The notes under the pieces: model-generated
The model's database searches: none
The model's input: only the letters and a program-made list of their open reading frames with translations
What the model was told of the DNA's origin: nothing
Position numbers and translations under genes: made by a program
Assembly (NCBI RefSeq): GCF_003097495.1
Contig: NZ_QEOP01000005.1
Location: forward strand, 1 to 64,000
Direction of reading: 5' to 3'
DNA: 64,000 nt
From: Amnibacterium flavum
GTDB lineage: Bacteria; Actinomycetota; Actinomycetes; Actinomycetales; Microbacteriaceae
Part shown: piece by piece, positions 57,998 to 64,000 of the stretch
Position numbering within the stretch: position 1 is the first letter of the stretch
Layout of the letters: each line of letters opens with the position of its first letter

Positions 57998-60454
57998 CTA
58001 GGTGCCATCGCGCTTGGAGAGCAGATCGTTTGCTGTTCGGAGCACGGTGGGGGCGGAGAAGTCCGCCCCATCCGCATCAAGAGCACCGACGACGCGGATG
58101 GTCGTCGACTCCCCCGGGAGCAGTGTAAAAAGGGCATCTGATGCGACCGCGTCGGGGTGCACGCGGTCAACAAGCAATGCGACGTCGCGGGCGAGCGAAT
58201 GTGCTCGGACGATGACATCCCACCCGCCTTCGCGGAAACGGGCGATCGCCGTACAGGGGTTTGACGTCAGTTCGGAGTCGCGATAGTCAGAGAAGAACCA
58301 CAGGGCGGTCGCGTCGCCCAGTCGCGCAATTACAAGCTCGTTTGACGGCCTCCCAGGCGTAGCGAGGGCTTTATTGATGGCTACGTCCATCGCTGTGTCC
58401 GGTGCCACCCGAAGGGTCTGTACCTGCTGATCGATCAGAAGTCCGGCGTAATCGCGGCGCTCGATCGTCAGCTCTGCGATCCACTTCTCCTGGCTGTCGT
58501 TGATGATCGCGACTCGCAGGGCGCCGCTTTCGTCGGGCTGGATAGTGAGCAGCCTGTCCGAGTAGGCGTGTCGCAGAGCGTAGAGCAGCGGCTTGGGTCG
58601 CTCGTACCCATCAATCGCCGCCCATGAGGTGACGGGCCAGCAGTCGTTGAGCTGCCACACGATCGTGCCGGTGCAGTGCGGCGTCAACGATCGGTACCAC
58701 TCGATGGCAGCGCGAACCGCGATCGCCTGGTTGAGCGACATCGCCCAGTGCCACAATCCCATCTCGTTCGGAAGGGGGAAGTGGGCCGTCAGCCCGTCGG
58801 TGAGCTTGTCGTTGCCCTTGATCGCCTTCTGGTGAACGAGCATTCCCGGGGACTCGGGAGTCAGTGGCGAATCGGAGACCGACTGCATCAGCGTGCTCCA
58901 GGCGGGCGGGCCCTGCCAGCCGAATTCGGAGACGAATCGGGGACGGTAGTCGCGGTAGTGCGGCCAGTCTTTCTCATTCCAGATGTCCCAGATGTGCGCA
59001 GTCCCCTGGCTCGGATCGTTCTGGCGCGCACTGCGGTCCGGAGTGAACGGGCTGCCCGGGGTGTACGCGACGTGGGGTGCGAGCTCGGCGACGAGGGAGG
59101 GGAAGAGCTCGTAGTAATACGCCGCACCCCAGGTGCGGCCGTCGAGGCGCTTCTCCCAGTCCCACTCCTGGAAGCCCCAGATGTTCTCGTTGTTTCCGTT
59201 CAGGAGGACCAGCGAAGGATGAGCACTCAGGCGGACGATCGCCTCGTGCGCTTCAGCACCGAATTCCGACCAAAGGGGTTCGTCTTCGGCGTAGGCGGCG
59301 CACGCCAGTAGGAAGTCCTGCCACACGAGAAGGCCCCGCTCGTCGCACTCCGCGTAGAAGTCCTCCGACTCGTAGATGCCACCGCCCCACACGCGGATGA
59401 GGTTGACGTTCGCGAACTCGGCCTGCGCGAGGCGACGCGAGTACCGAGCTCGATCGACCCGGTGCAGGAACGCGTCGTCCGCGATCCAGTTCGCACCCCG
59501 TACATGGATTGTTTGCCCGTTGACGACGATCTTGAATCCGACACCGGTGGCGTCGGGCTGGGTGCGCGCCTCGACGGACCGGAAGCCGACTCGATAGTTG
59601 CGGTCGTCGACCACTTCATCACCCGACCGCAGCGTGACCACGACATGGTGGAGCGCGGGTTCACCGTAACCTCGGGGCCACCAGAGGGCGGCATTAGGTA
59701 CATCCTCATAAATCTCAGCGACGCCCGCACGTACGGGCGCGGTCAAGACGTGCCCCGCGACACTGACCGCGAGTTCGAGCGGTTCATCGAATCCCGTCAC
59801 ATCGATTGTGCCGGTGACCCGCAATCGCGGTACACCATCGACGACGTCTCCGCCGATTCGGAGTTCTGCCAGGCGCGCCTGGCTCCAGGTCTCGAGGGCG
59901 ACCGGTTTCCACAGTGCTGAGGTGCAGGTGTCGATCCCCCAGTCCCAGCCGAAGCTGGAGGCCATCTTGCGGATCGAGTTGTACGGGTGGTGATTGGCGT
60001 GTGGTCGATAGCCGAGTGCCATGCTTGCGGCATCTGCAGCTTTGATCGGTGACGAGATCGCGACCTGCAACTGGTTGTCGCCCGATGCCAGCCGCCCGGT
60101 CACGTCGATGCGGTGAGTCCGATGCATGTTCCGGGTGACGGCGATGTCGTCACCTCCAAGGCTGATGCGGGCGATCGTGTCGATTCCCTCGAACACGAGC
60201 TCCTGGCGTTCGCTGCCGTCGGGCGCCCAGGTCACCGTCGTCCGGTAGGTCCAATCCGTTAGACCGATCCATGACTGGGTTTTCTCGTTCTCATCGAGAT
60301 ACGGGTCAGGGATGAGCTCGGCGCGCATGAGATCCGTGTGCACGGATCCCGGGACGCTGGCCGCGATCGGACCCGCTGAGCGCACGTCCGGCGGCACTGC
60401 GGTGCCACTGCCTTCCACCGTCCAGTCGGAGATAACGGTGCGGTCGACAATCAT
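57998..60454 (-). CDS. Beta-mannosidase, glycoside hydrolase family 2
   Basis: This 818-residue cytoplasmic enzyme has the beta-mannosidase pattern. The sugar-binding domain contains SVPGSVHTDLMRAELIPDPY, then GLTDWTYRTTVTW and LVFEGIDTIARISLG. NSIRKMASSFGWDWGIDTCT is the typical loop. The TIM barrel has VRGANWIADDAFLHRV, VNLIRVWGGGIYE, VLLNGNNENIWG with the acid/base Glu near residue 420, and RFVSEFGWQGPP with the nucleophile Glu near 510. GTIVWQLNDCWPV ends the barrel. It releases mannose from beta-mannosides. It lies 110 bp downstream of a CUT1 importer operon and probably acts on the oligosaccharides that importer brings in. Confidence 0.93.
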   Translation of the reverse strand: MIVDRTVISDWTVEGSGTAVPPDVRSAGPIAASVPGSVHTDLMRAELIPDPYLDENEKTQSWIGLTDWTYRTTVTWAPDGSERQELVFEGIDTIARISLGGDDIAVTRNMHRTHRIDVTGRLASGDNQLQVAISSPIKAADAASMALGYRPHANHHPYNSIRKMASSFGWDWGIDTCTSALWKPVALETWSQARLAELRIGGDVVDGVPRLRVTGTIDVTGFDEPLELAVSVAGHVLTAPVRAGVAEIYEDVPNAALWWPRGYGEPALHHVVVTLRSGDEVVDDRNYRVGFRSVEARTQPDATGVGFKIVVNGQTIHVRGANWIADDAFLHRVDRARYSRRLAQAEFANVNLIRVWGGGIYESEDFYAECDERGLLVWQDFLLACAAYAEDEPLWSEFGAEAHEAIVRLSAHPSLVLLNGNNENIWGFQEWDWEKRLDGRTWGAAYYYELFPSLVAELAPHVAYTPGSPFTPDRSARQNDPSQGTAHIWDIWNEKDWPHYRDYRPRFVSEFGWQGPPAWSTLMQSVSDSPLTPESPGMLVHQKAIKGNDKLTDGLTAHFPLPNEMGLWHWAMSLNQAIAVRAAIEWYRSLTPHCTGTIVWQLNDCWPVTSWAAIDGYERPKPLLYALRHAYSDRLLTIQPDESGALRVAIINDSQEKWIAELTIERRDYAGLLIDQQVQTLRVAPDTAMDVAINKALATPGRPSNELVIARLGDATALWFFSDYRDSELTSNPCTAIARFREGGWDVIVRAHSLARDVALLVDRVHPDAVASDALFTLLPGESTTIRVVGALDADGADFSAPTVLRTANDLLSKRDGT

Positions 60455-60564
60455 GCGGTCAGCTTCCTCTTACAGGGCGAGAAGGGTGGGACTCCGAAGA
60501 GATTGTGCTCGCTCGCGGCCACCTCGGTTCACGAGATCGCTCGACAAATGCGGCGGGAGGGCGG

Positions 60565-61425
60565 CTACTTGAGCGCGCCGCCGAGAAGTCCGGCGACGTA
60601 GTAGCGCTGCAGGACGAGGTAGATGACCACGCATGGGATGACGGTCACGGTCACGCCCGTCTGCATCAAGCCGAAGTTCACCCCGAACTGGCTATCGGTG
60701 GACAGGATGCCAATGCTGACCGGAAGCGTATAGAGCTTTTGGTCGGTGATGAGGATCAAAGCGGCGAAGAAGTCGTTCCAAGCTGCGAAAAACGATAGGA
60801 GGGTCGTCGACACGAGGCCTGGGACGGCCACCGGCAGCATGACGCGCCACATTGCGCTGAACGCACTCGCACCGTCGATCTGCGCCGCCTCCTCCAAGGA
60901 CGACGGGATGGCGGCAAATGAGTTGCGCATGAGGAACGTGCCGAGGGGCAGGTTGAATGTGGCGAGCACAAGGGCTACACCGATGAGGTTGTTTTGCAGC
61001 CCGATGTCTCTCAGGACGATGTACAGCGGCGTGATGACGGCCTGGAACGGCACCATGAAGGTGACCAGGATCACGAAAAATGCCGCCTTGCTGCCCCGGA
61101 ACGGTAGCTTCGCGAATGCATACCCGGCGAGGGTGCTGGCCACAAGCGCGACCGCGGTAGCGGTCACCGAGACGAATACCGAGTTGCCGATGCTCTGCAC
61201 GATGCTGAGACCTCGACTGGCGTCGGACAGACGAACGATGTCGTCGAAGCTGACGTGAGACACCATCACCCAGATGGGGTAGAGGAACAGCACCGCTAGG
61301 CAGGCGGAGACGATCCACCAGACCGATTTTGGCAGCAGTCGGGTGCGCGAGTGACGCTCGCTCGCTCCGATGCGCGCGGCACTGCCCGCAGCAGCGGTAG
61401 AGGCAGGTGTGATGGTGGCGGTCAT
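60565..61425 (-). CDS. Carbohydrate ABC transporter permease (CUT1, MalG-like)
   Basis: This 286-residue permease has six membrane segments. FFVILVTFMVPFQAVITPLY starts the core, and the coupling motif is EEAAQIDGASAFSAMWRVML PVAVPGL, followed by FFAAWNDFFAALI. The end VLQRYYVAGLLGGALK is the classical MalG C-terminus. It overlaps the MalF-like gene by ATGA. No ATPase is encoded nearby, so the importer probably uses a shared MsiK-type ATPase encoded elsewhere, as is common in actinomycetes. Confidence 0.93.
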   Translation of the reverse strand: MTATITPASTAAAGSAARIGASERHSRTRLLPKSVWWIVSACLAVLFLYPIWVMVSHVSFDDIVRLSDASRGLSIVQSIGNSVFVSVTATAVALVASTLAGYAFAKLPFRGSKAAFFVILVTFMVPFQAVITPLYIVLRDIGLQNNLIGVALVLATFNLPLGTFLMRNSFAAIPSSLEEAAQIDGASAFSAMWRVMLPVAVPGLVSTTLLSFFAAWNDFFAALILITDQKLYTLPVSIGILSTDSQFGVNFGLMQTGVTVTVIPCVVIYLVLQRYYVAGLLGGALK

Positions 61426-62345
61426 GCGTTGTCGGAGTTCCTGAGAAGAAGCATCTGGCCGGCGCTCACGACGCCAAGAACGAGCATGAGGAGAATGGAG
61501 AGAGCCGACGCGTATCCGACGTCGAACTTCACGAATCCGTTGCGATAGATCTCATAGACCGCGGTGAGGGTTGAGCCCGCGGGTCCGCCCGTGGTCATGA
61601 TGTAGAACTGGTCGAACGCGAGCAGCGAGCCGGCGACCGAGAAGACCAGCACGAGTGCGAGCGTGGGGCGCAGGAGCGGCACGGTGATGTACCAGAAGCT
61701 CTGCCACCCAGTCGCGCCGTCGATGCGCGCGGCTTCGTTGACCTCGTCCGGGATGCCCTGGATTCCGGAAAGTACGAGCAGCATCTGCAGGCCGACCACC
61801 TTCCAGGTCACCATGCCGAGCACTATCGCGAACGCGGTCCAGAAGTCGGCGAAGTAGTTCTTCTGCGGATCGACCAGCCCCCACGACCCGAGAAGCTGGG
61901 TGGTCGGACCGATGTCGGACTGCCACATGAACATCCAGATGTAGCTGCCGGAGGCGAGACCGATGACCACCGGGAGGAAATAGACGGTCTGGAAGAAGCG
62001 ATGGGCCCGAGTGCCCTTCCGGACGAGGAAGGCCAACCCGAACGCCAGGATGATCAGAATCGGCGTGATGACGATCGTGTAGAAGAAGGTGAAGCCGACA
62101 GCTCTGATGAACTGGTCATCGCCGAACGCTTTGACGTAGTTTCCGAAGCCGATGAACTCGGGTGTGCCGAGCAACGGCCAGTCGTTCAGCGACATGTAGA
62201 TGGTTCGGATGAACGGCCAGATGAAGAACAGCCCGAGCAGCGCAAACGCCGGAAGGCTGAGCAACAGGCCGAGCACTCCCCTACGCTGCGTTATGCGGCC
62301 GTGCTTGACGCGTGGTGGGGGCGTGATTTGCTGGAGTGCGGTCAT
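61422..62345 (-). CDS. Carbohydrate ABC transporter permease (CUT1, MalF-like)
   Basis: This 307-residue permease has six membrane segments after a basic cytoplasmic start (KHGRITQRRGVLGLLLSLPA). LLGLFFIWPFIRTIYMSLND is the first segment. The coupling motif is DEVNEAARIDGATGWQSFWY, followed by ITVPLLRPTLALVLVFSVAG and FDQFYIMTTGGPAGSTLT. It pairs with the MalG-like permease encoded next, which it overlaps by 4 bp. The binding-protein gene precedes it, separated by a strong hairpin. Confidence 0.93.
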   Translation of the reverse strand: MTALQQITPPPRVKHGRITQRRGVLGLLLSLPAFALLGLFFIWPFIRTIYMSLNDWPLLGTPEFIGFGNYVKAFGDDQFIRAVGFTFFYTIVITPILIILAFGLAFLVRKGTRAHRFFQTVYFLPVVIGLASGSYIWMFMWQSDIGPTTQLLGSWGLVDPQKNYFADFWTAFAIVLGMVTWKVVGLQMLLVLSGIQGIPDEVNEAARIDGATGWQSFWYITVPLLRPTLALVLVFSVAGSLLAFDQFYIMTTGGPAGSTLTAVYEIYRNGFVKFDVGYASALSILLMLVLGVVSAGQMLLLRNSDNA

Positions 62346-62363
62346 GATGGATGCTCCTCATTG

Positions 62364-62393
62364 GATCGGGCGGGCCTTCCGGCCCGCCCGATC
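62364..62393 (-). other. Intra-operon hairpin after the binding-protein gene
   Basis: Perfect 13-bp arms (GATCGGGCGGGCC and its complement) with a TTCC loop lie between the binding-protein stop and the MalF-like start. No T-run follows. It probably protects the binding-protein message and lets only part of transcription continue. Confidence 0.75.
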
Positions 62394-62407
62394 GACGGGA
62401 TGATGTG

Positions 62408-63697
62408 TCAGCCGTTCGACTCGTCGAGCAGCGCCTGCGCGGCCTCCTGGGCCTTGGCTTGGGCGTCGGCGACTGATCCGGAACCGAACACGGCCTCCTG
62501 GATCATGGTCGACCACACCCCGTTCGGATCATTGAAGAGCTCGTTCTCGATGACGCTGTAGGGAACCTGACCCACCGCGAGGGCGTCGGCGAACACCTGG
62601 TATCGCTCATCCTTGGGCACGTAGAGGCTGTCGAGCAGGTCGAGGCGGACGGGCATCACACCGTTATCGGCGATCACCTGCTGGCCTTCATTGCCGGTGA
62701 CCCATTCGAGGAACTGCCACGCGCCTTCCGGGTTCTTGGCACCGGCGGTGATGGCGATGTCGTCGCCGCCGGCGAAGGAGGCGCCCTGGCCCTCTTCGGC
62801 ACCAGGGATGAGAGCGAGCCCCCAGTCGAACTTCGCGCCCTCGGCGGGGTCAGTGAGGGAGCTGATGTAGAAGTCGCCCCAGTTGAAGATGCCAACCTTG
62901 CCCTGTTTGAAGGCATCTCCCGCGCTGGCCCCACTATCGGACTGCACGAGCTCGGGCATGGCGCCGCCTTCCCACAGCTCGCGGTACATCGTCATGGTGT
63001 CCGTCACTTCAGCACTGTCAAGCAGTGCTTCTGTGCCGTCATCCGCAAGCACGTTGCCTCCGCTTGCCCAGATGTAGGGAGTGATCGAGAAGATGTTGCA
63101 ACCCCCACAGGCGCCCGAGAATGCGAAGCCATAGGAGCCATCGCCGATCGCGGCGATCGCTTCTGCGTCCGCCTGGACCTCGGCCATCGTCGTCGGGGCC
63201 TTCTCGGGATCGAGGCCGGCCGCAGCGAAGAGGTCCTTGTTGTAGTACATGACCGACACGTCGCCGGTGAAAGGCAGGGCGTAGGTTTTGCCCTCGTACT
63301 GCCCCTGAGCAACGTGCCCCGGGCTCATGTTGTCTTTGTAAGACAGGCCGTCGACTTTGTCGGTGATGTCGGCAAGTGCACCCACGGAAGCAAAGTACGG
63401 CGCGTACACGAGGTCCATGGATGCGACGTCGGGTGCGTTACCGCCAGCGGCTGCGGTTCCGAATTTCTGCACGAAGTCCGCGGCCGGCACGAGCGTCACC
63501 TCGACCTTGAGGTCTTGGTGGGTCTTGTTGAACTCGTCTGCCAGCGTATTCATGAACGCGGACTGCGAGTCGCGGGCCCAGACGCTGATCGTGCCGCCGC
63601 TCTGAGCCTCGGTTCCCGAGCTGGAACAGCCGCTCAAGCCCACCACGGTGGCCGCGAGGGCGGCCGCTGCGATGAGCGAAGTGGTGTGACGCCTCAT
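62408..63697 (-). CDS. Carbohydrate ABC transporter substrate-binding lipoprotein, family 1
   Basis: This 429-residue lipoprotein starts at the ATG at 63697, preceded by GAGAGGAAA. The signal ends in the lipobox GLSGC. The mature part is a family-1 (MalE-like) binding protein: GTISVWARDSQSAFMNTLAD, EFNKTHQDLKVEVTLVPAAD, APDVASMDLVYAPYFASVGA, YALPFTGDVSVMYYNKDLF and AGASFAGGDDIAITAGAKNP. It should capture an oligosaccharide, plausibly a manno-oligosaccharide given the beta-mannosidase in the same operon. The longer open frame upstream runs through the gap to the GH127-like gene. Confidence 0.92.
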   Translation of the reverse strand: MRRHTTSLIAAAALAATVVGLSGCSSSGTEAQSGGTISVWARDSQSAFMNTLADEFNKTHQDLKVEVTLVPAADFVQKFGTAAAGGNAPDVASMDLVYAPYFASVGALADITDKVDGLSYKDNMSPGHVAQGQYEGKTYALPFTGDVSVMYYNKDLFAAAGLDPEKAPTTMAEVQADAEAIAAIGDGSYGFAFSGACGGCNIFSITPYIWASGGNVLADDGTEALLDSAEVTDTMTMYRELWEGGAMPELVQSDSGASAGDAFKQGKVGIFNWGDFYISSLTDPAEGAKFDWGLALIPGAEEGQGASFAGGDDIAITAGAKNPEGAWQFLEWVTGNEGQQVIADNGVMPVRLDLLDSLYVPKDERYQVFADALAVGQVPYSVIENELFNDPNGVWSTMIQEAVFGSGSVADAQAKAQEAAQALLDESNG

Positions 63698-63753
63698 TGC
63701 GTGTTTCCTCTCTTGTGTATGGGATGGCCGGCATGCCGGCCGCACCCGGATGC

Positions 63754-64000
63754 TCAGGTAGTGGGCATCCAGACGCGCATGGCACCGGCGGTCCTGTTGG
63801 CCCACCGGAAGTAGGGAATCGCCCGCACCGACCCGATAACGGAGTCCGCCGTCTCGGTCAGGTCGGAGGGGTAGAGGTCGGCGGGTGCGGCATGGCCGCG
63901 AGCGTCGGCGATAGCTAGAACCGGCACACCTAGCCCGTCGTCCTGTCCGGCCTCGGTCGCCGTCGGGCGCTCCGGGATCACGACATTCTCGAGACGCGTA
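63754..64000 (-). CDS. C-terminal end of a GH127-like (DUF1680) glycosidase
   Basis: Only the last 81 residues lie in the window, and the frame continues past the right edge. The end reads ENVVIPERPTATEAG, LYPSDLTETADSVIGSVRAI and PYFRWANRTAGAMRVWMP. The 'IPYFxWANRxxGxMxVWxP' ending is typical of GH127 beta-L-arabinofuranosidases and their relatives. It precedes the CUT1 binding-protein gene by 56 bp in the same direction and is probably the upstream gene of that operon. The catalytic part is outside the window. Confidence 0.75.
   Translation of the reverse strand, partial: TRLENVVIPERPTATEAGQDDGLGVPVLAIADARGHAAPADLYPSDLTETADSVIGSVRAIPYFRWANRTAGAMRVWMPTT

Noticed and set aside
60565-62345. 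A missing ATPase gene taken as a defect of the CUT1 importer
   Set aside because: Actinomycete CUT1 importers commonly share an ATPase (MsiK type) encoded elsewhere, so absence here is normal.
1-64000. CRISPR arrays, tRNA or rRNA genes, and complete insertion sequences
   Set aside because: I saw no regularly spaced direct repeats with unique spacers, no cloverleaf-like sequence, no rRNA segments, and no transposase gene with terminal inverted repeats. The only recombinase is the small serine resolvase.

Overview
The window is high-GC DNA from an actinomycete. Dense operons with ATGA/GTGA overlaps, frequent GTG and TTG starts, many IclR, ROK and LacI-type regulators and a large stock of sugar transporters and glycosidases suggest a soil- or plant-associated member of the Microbacteriaceae (Microbacterium-like). 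The family placement is an inference from gene style, not from a marker gene.

The left 4 kb is an arsenic-resistance module: the end of a flavin disulfide reductase, arsC, a frameshifted flavin monooxygenase of ArsO type, arsR with two operator-like palindromes, and an arsN1-type acetyltransferase. A serine resolvase follows, with palindromic sites upstream of it. Next comes a decayed stretch holding an ROK remnant.

From 5 kb to the right end almost everything concerns carbohydrate use. Positions 5.1-10.1 kb hold an ROK regulator and a four-gene operon (Gfo/Idh oxidoreductase, a Gfo-like companion, a DUF1080 protein, a TIM-barrel isomerase/lyase) that looks like an oxidation/elimination route for cleaving glycosides through 3-keto sugars. 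Positions 10.4-14.8 kb hold an orphan family-5 binding protein and a GH2 glycosidase. Positions 14.9-27.8 kb hold two operons led by large E1alpha-E1beta fused thiamine-diphosphate dehydrogenases (one with an enolase-superfamily dehydratase and an SDR, the other with an odd muconolactone-isomerase/E2-like fusion), together with dgoD, another SDR, two IclR regulators, a VOC protein and a gntR pseudogene. Positions 28.0-29.0 kb carry a decayed binding protein joined to a decayed glycosidase.

Positions 29.1-41.3 kb are two transport operons. One is a ChvE/GguAB-type monosaccharide ABC importer with an SDR and a 7-bladed lactonase. The other is an Opp/Dpp-type ABC importer (with a permease-ATPase fusion) plus an SDR. 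Positions 41.6-47.1 kb carry a fumarylacetoacetase-family hydrolase, an FAD/Fe-S lactate-dehydrogenase-type enzyme, an SDR and a LacI regulator. Positions 47.2-50.8 kb hold a sugar MFS permease and a GH3 enzyme. Positions 50.8-57.1 kb hold PEP synthase with its regulatory kinase, a drug-type MFS pump with a TetR regulator, and a third IclR. Positions 57.3-64 kb hold a beta-mannosidase, a CUT1 ABC importer and the end of a GH127-like enzyme.

Taken together the genes read as an island for importing plant-type oligosaccharides, trimming them, and oxidising the released sugars without phosphorylation (SDR, lactonase, dehydratase, SDR, diketo-acid hydrolase, lactate dehydrogenase) to pyruvate, which PEP synthase returns to gluconeogenesis. 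Upstream of at least four operons (12.0, 18.96, 35.25 and 41.4 kb) I see paired 15-bp imperfect palindromes of the form NTTCA-nnATA-TGRRN with centres exactly 20 bp apart. A single box lies at the fifth operon (27.9 kb). This points to one common regulator, plausibly an IclR protein encoded here.
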